DNA of 64,000 nt from Euborellia annulipes (Eukaryota > Arthropoda > Insecta > Dermaptera > Anisolabididae), in contig JAKCPI010000330.1 in the NCBI GenBank assembly GCA_023213315.1, forward strand, positions 1-64,000, given 5' to 3'. The position numbers and the translations under genes are program-made. The notes beneath the pieces are model-generated. The model made no database searches. It saw nothing but the letters and a program-made list of their open reading frames with translations, and was not told the DNA's origin. The first letter of the stretch is position 1; each line of letters begins with the position of its first letter. Shown piece after piece: positions 31,551-43,316 of this stretch.

Positions 31551-32735
31551 GGTTGTTCGGACATTAAAGCACTTTTGGTAGATTTAAAGCTAATTTTTTT
31601 AATATAAGTTACTAATCACTATCAAATACGTATAAAATAAAATTTTGAAGCAGATCTGACACAGGGTTATCGTGTAATTAATTTTAAAAAAATTGAAATT
31701 TAACATGTAGCCTATGGGGAATAACGACGAAATTCACACATATCGAATTATATAGGCATCTGTGCAAATGATACAAAAACACAAAAAACTTTACATTTTA
31801 TTAATTCACTTCCGAGGAATATGTTAAAAATAAACCAAAAAAAAGTTTCTGCCGACCGCTTTTAAAGATATTTTACCAAGAAAGTCAAAAAATTCTCCAA
31901 AATGACAGTCGCCAATATTTAAAAATAATGAATTCTCGAGAGTCAGACCACCCCGGCAACGTCGCATAGCATAAGTGTCTTATCTCTATGTCAGATACAT
32001 TTTTTTTTTCAATTTTACAATATTTTTTCTCGCAAATCGTCCATTGTGTTTAAGGGGCGCGTCTCGAAAACCGTTAAAACACGATTGACTCGAGGCGGCA
32101 CCAGATGGCGTTAGTGTTCCCCCTTAGAATACACGCAACTTGATCCATTTCATTCTAGACTTTCCAACTAATTAATTAAAGGCAAAAAAATTAATTATTT
32201 TTTAACACAATGATTACTAATTTAATTATCAAATAACTTATAGAGCTCCTTTTTTAAAATATCTTTTATTTAATGCGATTAATCTAAAAATTTTTTTTTT
32301 TTGAAAAATCAAAAGTGGCTTCTATAAGTTGTAGATATTTTAAATAGCTTTAATTTAAAAAAAAATTTGAGGTCGATAGCTTCAAAATTGTGGCCGCTGA
32401 AAGTCCCAAAATTAGCACCCCAGACCGCACCTTAAACTGATTTGCATTAAACATTGTAATATATTAAATAAAATAAAATTTAAGGCGTTTATGATTTAAA
32501 ATAGATAGTTGATGAATGCAATGTTGCCAGTTCTATATTACGTGAAATACTGCTCAAGTCGAAAGTCATTCATTTATTATTTTTGGTAATTAAATTATGA
32601 ACTTAATCCAATTATAAACTATGATAGGTCACGACTAAATTATAATAAGGAATTTTTGGCATTCAAATTTTTAATTTTATTTTAAAAAAAAAATTTAGAT
32701 TCTATTATGACTTACGATGTACTATCCGAACAACC
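31551..32735. mobile_element. TTAA-type element (GGTTGTTCGGA ends), copy 1
   Basis: It begins TTAA (31547-31550) then GGTTGTTCGGACA and ends TCCGAACAACC, where the distal TTAA has decayed. The interior is collinear with copy 2 at 37510-38300 except for a 378-bp insert. TTAA targets and short GG-starting ends suggest the piggyBac superfamily. Non-coding. Confidence 0.7.
32054..32431. mobile_element. TTAA-flanked insert nested in the previous element
   Basis: 378 bp starting GGGGCGCGTCTCG, ending GACCGCACC, flanked by TTAA on both sides (32050-32053, 32432-32435). Copy 2 of the host element reads uninterrupted GTGTTTAAACTG at the equivalent point, i.e. an empty site. Confidence 0.75.
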
Positions 32736-32995
32736 CCCTTTCTTTGTGGTAATATAAGAATTGTAAAATTAGAATTGAAGCTTAAATAAAAATATACATT
32801 TAATTAACATATTATTAATTCTTTTAAGTTATGTCAAATTAGGGGTAGGGAACCCCTTATCAGGGCTCACAAATGTTCCAAAGGAAAGCATACATTAGCA
32901 AATCTTTCAAATGGAATATAAAAAAAATCTTCCTCCTCATAAAAGTCTACGTTTCAAAAAAGTTTTTTTGACTTCCTTAAAATTATTTTCTTTTA

Positions 32996-33250
32996 TTTTT
33001 CAATTGATTTTAATAAAATTTAAAACTAGGCTTCATTAGGGAGTAACTAATTAAAAAATGGTATTTAAGACCTCAACAAATTCTTTTCGCCCCCCTCCCC
33101 TCCCCCTTACAATTCTTATTTTCCACTCGATTTTAATAAAATTTAAAATTAGACTTCTCTATGGTGTAAATGATTGAAAATATATTCCAGACTTCAGAAA
33201 ATTCTATCGCTCCTACTCCCCTCCACCACTAAAAAATCTGTTTTTCACTG
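32996..33250. repeat. ~123-bp tandem monomers
   Basis: The segment GATTTTAATAAAATTTAAAA recurs at 33006 and 33129, each followed by a C-rich GCCCCCCTCC or CCCCTCCACC stretch. Related monomers occur at ~40905-41100. Possibly a degraded minisatellite. Confidence 0.45.
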
Positions 33251-34059
33251 ATTTTTATATTAAACGAAATTAATTAAATAGAAAATCGAAATTTTTCTGA
33301 AGCTGGCAAAATGCGTTTTGAGGTCCCCTGAATCCATTTAAGTAGTTTTTGGAATGATGTCTGTGTGTCTGTGGTAATTTTTTCGTCAACGAAAACTCAA
33401 AAACTATTCACCCATTTGTTTTGAAATTTTGCAATACATAAACTAGAGGTAAAGGTCAAGAACTGAAAAGCTTTTGGTAAACATCGGGCCATTAGGGGGC
33501 GCTCTAGAGGGGGCCAATATTTTTTTCTTTCATAACCTATAATTTTTTTTATATATTCAGAAACTAGACTACCTCCCGAGTAAAATGATATATAATATTT
33601 GTATCCTAATTTGTCATAAATTTGTTAAAAAATCATTTAAATTCTAAAATTGTGCATAGCAACAGAGCAAAAATCAAAAACAAATAAACAAACGCGTTGC
33701 GTTATTTCTTTTGAATAGGGAATGGTGGTGCTTCTTGAGCTTTCGGCTTGGTCCTGACCCTTTATTTTTTATTTAATTTAAGGCCTTTTTTCGGTATCGG
33801 AGGCCATTTAGACTCCGTTCTTATTTTCTTTCTTATTTCAAATGATTGGTAGCCAATTCAAAATGAAACTTGAATTGAATGAGAAGAGACTTGGCAACTA
33901 TGGAGAAAAAATGGTGTCCATGGGAGATATAAAAATTAAGGTGTTAGATTTTTTTTTGTCATACTGGAAAACAGGAGAAAATACGGGGGCGCGTATCGAT
34001 CTCCGCAGTGATCTCTGTTTTTTTAGTCTTAGTTTTAGAGAGCTTGGCTCTAAAGGTCT

Positions 34060-34660
34060 TTCTTTTTTTATGGTGTTTTCTCTTAAAAATATATTAGGTA
34101 GCTAAGATACATAGAAATCCAAAGATCGCTCCACTTGAGGTGATTTAGTGGCGCAAAACATGAATAGGAGTAAAAACTAACTTTCCCAGTTTTTCTAACT
34201 TTTGGACAACCCCTAAAATTTTTAACATCCTTAAATAAAAATGTATATGCATGCTATTCTGTACTTTTTAGTTTTCCAAAATCATTCATTTTGCAAATCG
34301 GTTAATTATTAACGAAATTATAAACAAAATAGTTATGTCAGCTCTATCACTATACCCAAGGACTTAGATTAACTATTTTGTTTATAATTTCGTTAATAAT
34401 TAACCGATTTGCAAGAATGAATGATTTTTGGAAAGCTAAAAAATTACAGAATAACGTACATATACGATTTTTGCATTTAGGGATGTTAAAAAAATTTTAG
34501 GGTTGTCCAAAGTTAAGAAAACTGGAAAAATTGGATTTTTTTACTCCTTTATTCATGTTTTGCGCCACTAAATCACCTCCAATGGGGCTGAATCTTTAGA
34601 TTTCTATGTATCTTAGCTACCTGTATATTTTTAAGAGAAAAACACCATAAAAAAATCTAG
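34060..34660. repeat. 600-bp palindrome without hammerhead
   Basis: Arms of ~280 bp meet near 34357. Both contain GATTTAGTGGCGCAAAACATG and ATTTCGTTAATAATTAACCG in inverse orientation. No coding potential and no hammerhead motif. Confidence 0.6.
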
Positions 34661-35586
34661 AAAACTCAAAATGAGAGCCGCTTTAGAGCAGAATTTCTAT
34701 TAAAATGTTATATTCTCTATATCTCTAAAATTAGACCTATTCGACCAAAACTGACGGCATTTTTGGAAAAAGGACGTCGCATATACTCAGAGATCAGCTC
34801 AAAATACCCCCGGTACCAAAATCCCTGTTAGCCTGTGTAATGTTTTCCAATTATGACAAAAATCTAACGCAAGGGTTGTTTTAATTAATTTTTCTCTATG
34901 ATCCCATCATGATCCCTCGATGAGGCTTATATTATCTTTTACCCTTTAAGCAAGGACCATTTTAGAATTTTTTTCAAAATTTTCGAAGGGGTACTTTTTG
35001 AAAAAAATTATATTTTTGCACTTTTATGGCAAAAATCTAAAGAAAGGATTTTTTAAAATTAATTTTTCTATATGAACCCATTATGATCCCATGATGAAAC
35101 TTAGTTTTATCTTTTAACCTTTAAAAAAGGATTATTTTAGAATTTTTTCAAAATTTTCGAAGGGGTACTTTTTTGAGAAAAATTACTTTAAATTTTTGAT
35201 TTTGAAATTAAAAAAATTTTTTTTATTACCGCCCCAGTTGTATTGTATATCATTGGAAAGGGCATCTAAAAAGCTGTAAAATGACACCTCATTCATCTCT
35301 CTATCTCATCTCTAAGAGATTTTATAGCAATTTAAATAGATGTGGTTAGGTCGATTTTTTGCCATTTTTGACAACTTTAACGCGCCATATCTTTTAAACC
35401 AGTTGAGATATCAAGTTGAAATTGGGGCTTTTTCTTAGTCTCTATTGACTCTACCTATGACCCAAATTTCATAGAAATCCAAGATGGTGAGGTTCAAAAG
35501 TGTATCGATTTGACGTGGAATGACTCAAATATATTTTTTTAAAGAAAAAATTTTCGCTGCGATTTCTTCAAACTTTTATTCCTGAT

Positions 35587-35853
35587 CAAAGGCGGATCCA
35601 GAAGTGTTTCTCGGGGGAGTGGGGGGGGGGTAATCTGGTGTGACTCGTTGCACAGCACACTATTTTTTCATAATATCGGTAATTTAAAGGCACATTCTGT
35701 ACTTGATTGGCAGAATATAAATACAAATCAAATTTTTAAGTATTAATTTTTAAAATTTTACATTCAAAATTTTTTTGCGAAAAAAAGATATTTTTTTTTA
35801 AATCTCGGGGGTGGGGGGTAATTACCCCATTTACCCCCTTGTATCCTCCCTTG
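35587..35853. mobile_element. hAT-type MITE (GGCGGATCC family), intact
   Basis: 267 bp with inverted ends (CAAAGGCGGATCC / GTATCCTCCCTTG) and an exact 8-bp direct repeat TTCCTGAT at 35579-35586 and 35854-35861. Best-preserved member of the family also seen at 8030-8300 and 14300-14535. Confidence 0.8.
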
Positions 35854-36139
35854 TTCCTGATACAATTTTATAAATGTTTGCTAAAGTCTTGTAATAATAA
35901 AAAATATAATAGTTTGTATTAATAAATTTTTTTGCAATAAAAATTTTTGTTTGTATTATTATATAAAAAAAGAGGGAGGGGGAGGCGTTATACAATTAAA
36001 TATTTTTAAGGGGGGAGTGGTAACATAAAGTTTGGAAACCACTGGCCTATATAATATATCATACAATTATTAAATACGACACTTATTTCGTAAGATTTTA
36101 TAACTATATTTTGTATATTTTTTCCTAATACTCTATTAA

Positions 36140-36691
36140 GGGGGTTCAGGAGCGACGTCTAAACCTCCTTTAAAAAAAAACTAAACTATTATAAGGAATT
36201 TTTCAATGCGGTTTTTTTAAATGAATTAAATTCTTAAGAGATTATTGGGACATCGAGCTATAATTTGTTTAATGACTTATTAAAAAATTATCGTAATTAA
36301 TTTTTTTGTTATCAAGCAAATACAAAAAACAATCTGTCCCAATAATCTTTAATTTTTTTTTAATTTAAAAATGAATTTATTGTTATTATTAATCACATGT
36401 TAATTTTTAAAATAAGCTTAGATGATTTTGCAATAGATGGCAGGCTAGTATAACAGCTGATCCCCTAATAGCCTATATTTATATATTTTTATGCCTTTAT
36501 AAAAGATACATAATATATAATAAGATTTATAATTGTTAAAAGATCAATGAAAATCAACCAAATGCATTAAATATTATTGGCTACCATTCTGACATCTCTT
36601 GGCAAATTTTGGAATTACTTGATTTTATTTATGACACACAACGCCATCTTATCGGGAAAAACATGCGTAACACCTTCGGTCCCGAGGCCCC
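36140..36691. mobile_element. TTAA-type MITE (GGGGGTTCAGGAGCG family), copy 1
   Basis: Flanked by TTAA (36136-36139, 36692-36695); starts GGGGGTTCAGGAGCGACGTC and ends CGAGGCCCC. Copy 2 is at 47997-48609 in the same orientation. No transposase. Confidence 0.7.
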
Positions 36692-36721
36692 TTAATAAAA
36701 AAAAAATATTTGATGGCCATA

Positions 36722-36762
36722 GGTCCTGAAGATGGGATCGACGCGCTCCCGAAACGTCGATG
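36722..36762 (+). ncRNA. Hammerhead motif, single copy
   Basis: CUGAAGA (36726-36732), extra U, stem II GGGA...UCCC, GAAAC (36751-36755), GUC to 36758. Core intact. Followed by an AATAAT-rich tract; no inverted arm found. Confidence 0.6.
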
Positions 36763-37159
36763 AAATAATATAAAAGTTTTTATTTCTGCCTTTCCTCATT
36801 GATCTCCTTAGTCAATCATCGAACTTCTATGTGTATATATATTAGCGGGGAGTGTCCGTCCGTCTGTCACGCTCTGTTTGAACAACTTCACGTTGGAATT
36901 TTGCAGTCTTATAGAGGACGTTATGGAGAGTCCAGGAAAAAGGAGAGGCGCAAAAAATTCCAGAAAATGCCCATTAGAAAGCATTAAGTCTTGCCTTGAG
37001 AATTTAAAGCCAATTAATTAAAATAGGCCTAATTAAATCTCTCAAATGAAAAATAATAAAGACCGAAACTCCCCAACTACGCAAATTTTTCGGCAAGGAT
37101 ACATACAGGATGGGAAAAACAAAAATACAAATTTTTTATTTTCCCCAAATGAGTTTAAT

Positions 37160-37196
37160 GACCTTTCGAAGGCACAAGGGCTCTTCTTCTTCAGAG
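37160..37196 (-). ncRNA. Hammerhead motif in E6, left arm
   Basis: Minus strand: CUGAAGA (C3 at 37194), extra A, stem II GAAG/CUUC, GAAA then GGUC. The very short stem III has decayed to AGGU. Confidence 0.5.
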
Positions 37197-37509
37197 GAAA
37201 CTGAAAATAACTACAATGTTAACAAGAGTGTTTTTACAATAGTTTAACATAAAGGGCATTGTTATACCTCATTTAACACTCTGCTAACATTATAAATAAC
37301 AGCCAAGATTTTTTGCATACAAGAAAGCCCTTTGAGTCAAGTGAACATTCTGATTTGATTATTTTATTACAATTAAATTTATTCTTTATTTTTTTCAAAT
37401 TAAATGTATTAATATAAAATTAGTTTAAATCTATTTAAATCCAGGCTTTTTTTTTAGGTTTTTTTAAAGGTTGAATGAACTAAAAAAGCCTGGATTTAAA
37501 TAGATTTAA

Positions 37510-38300
37510 GGTTGTTCGGACATTAAAGCACTTTCCTTGATTAAAAGCTAATTTTTTAATATGTTATTAATCACTATCAAATACGTATAAAATAAAATTT
37601 TGAAGCAGATCTGACACAGGGTTATCGTGTAATTAATTTTTAAAAAATTGAAATTTAACATGTAGTCTATGGGGAATAACGACGAAACGCACACATATCG
37701 AATTATATAGCCACCTCTGCAATAGATACAAAAACAAAAAAACTTACATTTTATTAATTCACTTCCGAGGAATATGTTAAATATAAAATCAAAAGTTTCT
37801 GCCGACCGCTTTTAAAGATATTTTAACAAGAAAGTCAAAAAATTCTCCAAAATGACAGTCGCTAATATTTAAAAATAATGAATTCTCGAGAGTCAGACCA
37901 GTTTGGCAACGTCGCATAAAATAATTCTCTTTTCTCTATGTCAGATACATTTTTTTTTTCAATTTTACGATATTTTTTCTCGCAAATCGTCCATTGTGTT
38001 TAAACTGATTTGCATTAAACATTGTAATATATTAAATAAAATAAAATTTAAGGCTTTTAAGATTTAAAATAGATAGCTGATGAATGCAATGTTGCCAGAT
38101 CTATATTACGTGAAAAACTGCTCAAGTCAAAAGTCATTCATTTATTATTTTTGGTAATTAAATTATTAACTTAATACACTTATAAACTCTGATAGGTCAC
38201 GACTAAATTATAATAAGGAATTTTGGCATTCAAATTTTTAATTTTATTTAAAAAAAAATTTAGATTCTATTATGACTTACGATGTACTATCCGAACAACC
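37510..38300. mobile_element. TTAA-type element (GGTTGTTCGGA ends), copy 2
   Basis: 791 bp with exact TTAA on both sides (37506-37509, 38301-38304) and inverted ends GGTTGTTCGGA/TCCGAACAACC. It lies in the right arm of E6; the mirrored site in the left arm (~37430) reads uninterrupted TTAGTTTAAATC. Confidence 0.8.
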
Positions 38301-38533
38301 TTAAACTAATTTTATATTAATACATTTAATTTGAAAAAAATAAAGAATAAATTTAATTGTAATAAAATAATCAAATCAGAATGTTCACTTCGAGGTCAAA
38401 GGGCTTTCTTGTATGCAAAAAATCTTGGCTGTTATTTATAATGTTAGCAGAGTGTTAAATGAGGTATAACAATGCCCTTTATGTTAAACTATTGTCAAAA
38501 TACTCTTGTTAACATTGTAATTATTTTCAGTTT

Positions 38534-38573
38534 CCTCTGAAGAAGAAGAGCCCTTGTGCCTTCGAAATATCAG
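38534..38573 (+). ncRNA. Hammerhead motif in E6, right arm
   Basis: CUGAAGA (38537-38543), extra A, stem II GAAG/CUUC, GAAA at 38564-38567, stem III palindrome AUAU, C17 at 38571. Core intact. Confidence 0.6.
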
Positions 38574-38734
38574 GACATTAAACTCATTTGGGGAAAATAA
38601 AAAAATTTGTATTTTTGTTTTTCCCATTAGCGTAGTTGGAGAGTTTCGGTCTACAATTCTCTCGGCATCACTCATTAAGCTTCGAAAAATAATAAAAATT
38701 GTTATATAATTTAATTTTTATTTGGAGGGGGTCT

Positions 38735-38815
38735 CAGGGCCTGGTGCAGCGGGCTAGGGTGTCGGCTTCCACAAAGAAGATCCCTGTTCAAATCCTGGGT
38801 GTGCGGGATTTTTCA
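38735..38815 (+). repeat. tRNA-like SINE head
   Basis: An A-box-like TGGTGCAGCGGGCTAGGG and B-box-like TGTTCAAATCC, ending in a run suggestive of a 3' tail. The acceptor stem does not pair; a tRNA-derived repeat rather than a tRNA gene. Confidence 0.4.
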
Positions 38816-39240
38816 TTAAATAAAAATATTTATTTAATATGAACAAATCCTCAAGCAGGGGAATATTAGATCTCACCACAATAGCCTGAGGGAGGGAGGG
38901 AGTTGCCGTGACGTCCTTCCCCCAAACTAGGACATCCTCCCTAGCATAGAAGAGGTGGATAAAAGGAACTAGAAATAAGGATTAGTTCACTAGCTAGAAA
39001 CGAAAGCAGGAGGTGGAGTTAAAGATAGGAAATGATGCAACTAAACGGGGTGCCGGTAGATGGCTACGGCCAGGGTTTGAGGTGTGTGTCTCCGTGCACC
39101 TCGGGCAAATAAACGGGGATCCCGATAGGAATTTCAAATAATAATAATAAAAGAGTAGATTCGAAGGACTTATAGCTGGTAGTTCAATCAGGATAGGTGA
39201 AAAGAAGAAGAAAAATCGCAGCTAGTTGTATTTCTTTGTT

Positions 39241-39275
39241 GACGTTTCGATCCCGGTTGGGATCATCCTCAGAAC
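39241..39275 (-). ncRNA. Hammerhead motif in E7, left outer arm
   Basis: Minus strand: CUGAGGA (C3 at 39272), extra U, perfect 6-bp stem II GAUCCC/GGGAUC with an AACC loop, GAAACGUC; stem I GUU/AAC. Stem III is the self-complementary ACGU. Confidence 0.7.
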
Positions 39276-39999
39276 TAATGTCCACAACAAGAGATAAAGA
39301 GATTAGTATCGGGAAAACATTATCAATTATAAAAAGTTTTTCATCTTAGAGTACAAGCATACTTTAGAATATCGCAACGATCCCAGGGAGAGATCTTTTT
39401 TTTTTTTAAATTAATTTTAATTATAAATTTTAAATAAGAACTTATAGAGAAAAATATATTTGGAATGATTTAACTTGAAAAGTATTAAAAGGGAATTTCC
39501 CCTTCCCCTTTTGAGAGAAGATTATTTGGTCGATCAACAGACAGAAAAACATTATTCGTTTGCGGGCTCTGCAAAGCCCTCAGATCTACACATTCGACTG
39601 CGGGCTGTGGGGCCGCTAACCCATTAGCCGGCCATACACGAACGGGTATTTTTGACAGGTGACGGTTTTCTCTTGGAAAATCGCGGGCGCGGCCTGTACG
39701 TTAGTGGCGGGACTATCGGACTGCAGGCAAAGCCCCAGAACCGCGGCCTGACGCTTGCACACACACGGGCGGATCTAGCTGGCAGGCCAAACCCTCAGTT
39801 AAAATTGACAGGTTTATTTTAATTTAATTTTTCAACATAACCTAATATTTAGCCGGCCATTTTTCTGATATGAATCTGTCTCTGATATATTATTATAACC
39901 TATAAAATCAATTAATTATTATATAAATAAGAAATTATATATAATATTTAAGATATTATATACATCGCGTAGGTAAGCCGCGAAGGTAAGGGCACACTG

Positions 40000-40050
40000 A
40001 GCGCAAATCGGTGGATCTGTGGTTCAACTCCCAGCGGCACACCCTTATAT
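40000..40050 (+). repeat. tRNA-like sequence in the centre of E7
   Basis: A B-box-like GTGGTTCAACTCC is preceded by a weak A-box-like segment. It is followed by a long (AATT)-type palindromic AT tract (40075-40205). Confidence 0.3.
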
Positions 40051-40572
40051 CTTTTTTCGGGTACATGAAGTAATATCTAATTAATTATTATAATAATTAT
40101 AATTATTAATTAATAATTATAATTATTATTATAATAAATTAATAATTATAATTATATTTATTGTTATAATTATATTTATTTTTATATATAATTATAATTA
40201 TTAATTTATTTTAATTATTTTATAGATTATAATGATATATCAGAGACAGATTCAGAGATAAAAACTAAAATCTAATAAAAATGGCCGCCTAAATGTTAGG
40301 TTATGTTAAAAAACCCGTGGCCTTGGTCGGCAGGTCACTCCCGTGGGTGTAACCCGTCAAAAATAACCGTTCGTGCATGGCCGGCTATTCTCTGGCGGCC
40401 TGTGAAGCCACGATCAACATCGATGACTTTGAAGCCCGTCCTCAACAACATTCGATGGCTCGATGTGCCGCCAACATCCTATACATCGGCGGGCTGTAAG
40501 GCCGTCCGCATCTCTCATGCCTTTCGGGTGTCGGCGTTGGGGCCGCCATCATCAGCTCCCTTCAATTGAGTC

Positions 40573-40606
40573 CGGACGAAGGCAATCAGATGCGACCGAA
40601 ACATCA
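40573..40606 (+). ncRNA. Degenerate hammerhead in inner E7 arm
   Basis: Upstream box CGGACGA (U4 replaced by G), extra A, stem II of GG/CC only, GAAACAUC. The minus-strand mirror copy at ~41871-41903 has the same changes, so they preceded or accompanied palindrome formation. Confidence 0.35.
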
Positions 40607-40904
40607 GAATCCAAACCGAAGACACCAGACATCAATTTCATTCCTTTTTATTTATTATAAAAGTGAAACTTTTATTATATCACTACGAATTTTTTGGTTC
40701 TTCTATCAGCATGTCGCTTTGTAACGAGGTGACGTAAAAAGCCATGACGCTACAAGCCATGACGTCACTAGTTGTGACGTCATGGCGACTCACACCAGGT
40801 TTTTTTTTTACTACGCTACGGCATTTATACTTATTTAATCACAATATAAATAAAGTAGGCCTATATAAATCAAATTGATTATCTATATCTATACTATATG
40901 ATAT

Positions 40905-41110
40905 TCCAGACCTCCCAAAGTTCTATTGGGGGGACGTCCCCCCCCCCCACTAAAATTTACCTTTCACTCGATTTTAATAAAATTTAAAATAACGCTTCTC
41001 TATTATCTAATTAATTAAAAAATGATATTCCAGACCTCAGAAAGTTTTATTGGCGCTACTAGGGGGCGTCCCCCCACTAAAACTTATCTTTCACTCGACG
41101 CCTACGATCC
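40905..41110. repeat. Tandem monomers related to 32996-33250
   Basis: Two units with CCAGACCTC, a G/C-rich GGGGGCGTCCCCCC stretch and CTTTCACTCGATTTTAATAAAATT, inside E7. Confidence 0.4.
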
Positions 41111-42363
41111 GAAAAAAGTTTCACTTGCATCGTGGTTTCATAAAACCACACAATGATTTTTTTTTTTAATATTTTTCAAATTATTTTTTTTTTTTTAATA
41201 AATAAATTATAATTTATTTTTTATTTTGCGAGCAGATACTCTCCCTGGTTACGTCCCCATCCCGTTTTTGGGGGAGAACTCTTCAAAAACGTTGCGATAT
41301 ATTTTATATACATGGCTCTTATAACTATATACAAGAAAGATGTATAGTTACCAGATGGGTGTTTAATATGTGTAAATTATACAATTCAATCATATATCGT
41401 TTACAGAACTTGAAATGGTGTAATGGAGGGGGGGGGGGGGTCAGCTTGCCTGGCGATGCGCGGAAAGGTTTCAGTTTTGCACTCACTCCTGATTTGACTT
41501 GCGACGTGACTGACCATCGACTCTCTTGACCACTTGCTTTTCAATCGTATTTTTAACTAATATAATTTATTTATATGTATATCATTTTAAGTTCTGTGTA
41601 AACGATATATGATTGAATTGTATAATTTACACATATCAAACACCCATCTGGTAAATATACATTTTTCTTAAAATTCTTGTATATAGTTATATAAAATATA
41701 TCGCAACGTTTTTGAAGAGTTCTCCCCAAAAACGGGATATGGACGTAACCAGGGAGAGTATCTGCTCGCAAAATAAAAAATAAAATTAAAAAAAAAAATC
41801 ATTTGGAAAATATTAAAAAAAATAAATAAAAGGAATGAAATTGATGTCTGGTGTCTTCGGTTTGGATTCTGATGTTTCGGTCGCATCTGATTGCCTTCGT
41901 CCGGACTCAATTGAAAAGCATGAGAGATGCGGACGGCCTTACAGCCCGCCGATGTATAGGATGTTGGCGGCACATCGAGCCATCGAATGTTGTTGAGGAC
42001 GGCTTCAAAGTCATCGATGTTGATGGTGGCTTCACAGGCCGCAGTCGAATGTGTAGATCTGAGGGCTTTGCAGAGCCCGCAAACGAATAATGTTTTTCTG
42101 TCTGTTGATCGACCAAATAATCTTCTCTCAAAAGGGGAAGGGGAAATTCCCTTTTAATACTTTTAAGTTAAATCATTCCAAATATATTTTTCTCTATAAG
42201 TTCTTATTTAAAATTTATAATTAAAATTAAATTAAAAAAAAACGATCTCTCCCTGGGATCGTTGCGATATTCTAAAGTATGCTTGTACTCTAAGATGAAA
42301 AACCTTTTATAATTGATAATGTTTTCCCGATACTAATCTCTTTATCTCTTGTTGTGCACATTA

Positions 42364-42401
42364 GTTCTGAGGATGATCCCAACCGGGATCGAAACGTCAA
42401 C
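42364..42401 (+). ncRNA. Hammerhead motif in E7, right outer arm
   Basis: CUGAGGA (42367-42373), extra U, stem II GAUCCC/GGGAUC, GAAAC (42391-42395), GUC to 42398; identical core to the left-arm copy. Confidence 0.7.
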
Positions 42402-42827
42402 ATGATGGGAATAAAGATAATGAAATACAACTAGCTGCGAATTTTCTTCTTCTTTTCACTTATCCTAATAATAAAAGATTTAGTGATCGGGGATAGGACT
42501 CGGATTGAGACAGACGGACGGACACTCCGCTTTTATATATATATAGAGAGAGATAGATAGATTTTTTTTAAAGGGATAAGAGAGTGTTATTTTTTAATAA
42601 GCCAGATATGTATTTTTATTGCCTGATACAAGTTGACTTGATTAATAAAAGGCGATGGTCCGCCGCAGGAGGGCACGAATCAGCTGGAGGGAAATCCAGG
42701 GGGGTGAAACTTCATTTTAAGGGATAATAATCATTAAATAAGAGCCATTTGATCTATTAAGTAGTGACTGTGATATGAATAGATAATTATAGGCAGGAGC
42801 AGTCAATAAAAAAGACTCTGTCTCGGA

Positions 42828-42867
42828 GACGTTTCGGTTCTTTTAATATAAGAGCCATCTTCAGTCC
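42828..42867 (-). ncRNA. Hammerhead motif in E8, left arm
   Basis: Minus strand: CUGAAGA (C3 at 42864), extra U, stem II GGCUCUU/AAGAACC with one mismatch, GAAACGUC; stem I GGA/UCC. Confidence 0.65.
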
Positions 42868-43128
42868 TTACTAAAAATACATATAATATTAACATTGTGT
42901 ATATAAACTATCAAATTAAAAAAACCTTATTGTAACAATGAGGTAAATAATTTCTTCATCGATAAAAGAACAATTTATATGAAAAAGCGATTCACTGAAC
43001 AACTCTGTGCAATTTTATATTATATCTAATCGTAAGAACAAAAAATTGTTTACCTCATTGTTGCAATAAGGTTTTTATAATTTGATATTTTAAATATACA
43101 ATGTTAATATTATATGTATTTTTAGTAA

Positions 43129-43171
43129 GGACTGAAGATGGCTCTTATATTAAAAGAACCGAAACGTCTCC
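43129..43171 (+). ncRNA. Hammerhead motif in E8, right arm
   Basis: CUGAAGA (43132-43138), extra U, same stem II as the left arm, GAAAC (43161-43165), GUC to 43168; stem I GGA/UCC. Confidence 0.65.
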
Positions 43172-43316
43172 GAGTCTTTTTGATTGACTGCTCCTGCCTA
43201 TAATTATCCACTAAGAGCCATTCGAGTCCATTGATGTGCATGCAATCTGCTTGGATTTTATTTGTCTGTCCAATCTCTTCTTAATACTAATTTGTTTGTT
43301 TCTTCTCTTTTCGCAG

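Larger units (their letters stand above)
37061..38683. mobile_element. Hammerhead palindrome element E6
   Basis: Flanked by a 13-bp direct repeat GAAAAATAATAAA (37048-37060, 38684-38696). The ~380-bp arms carry outward hammerheads and a ~30-nt tail lies at the right. The right arm is split by a TTAA-type element; the left arm is its own empty site. Confidence 0.8.
39155..42465. mobile_element. Giant nested hammerhead palindrome element E7
   Basis: A 13-bp direct repeat TAATAATAAAAGA flanks it (39142-39154, 42466-42478). Outer arms 39190-39610 and ~42030-42465 carry intact hammerheads; inner arms ~40390-40640 and ~41835-42030 carry degenerate ones; further inverted layers lie at 39830-40310 and 41150-41810. 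The tail is at the left. The layers look like successive palindromes inserted into palindromes. Confidence 0.7.
42750..43211. mobile_element. Hammerhead palindrome element E8
   Basis: Flanked by the 11-bp direct repeat TAAGAGCCATT (42739-42749, 43212-43222). ~200-bp arms with outward hammerheads; a ~35-nt tail lies at the left. Confidence 0.8.

Noticed and set aside
33842..34105. Open frame of 87 codons starting MIGSQFKMKLELNE
   Set aside because: Runs into the arm of the 34060-34660 palindrome, has poly-T codons and no recognisable domain or splice context.
40303..40660. GC-rich open frame inside E7
   Set aside because: Its inverted copy at 41850-42090 has the same composition on the opposite strand; it is element arm sequence with a hammerhead remnant, not a gene.
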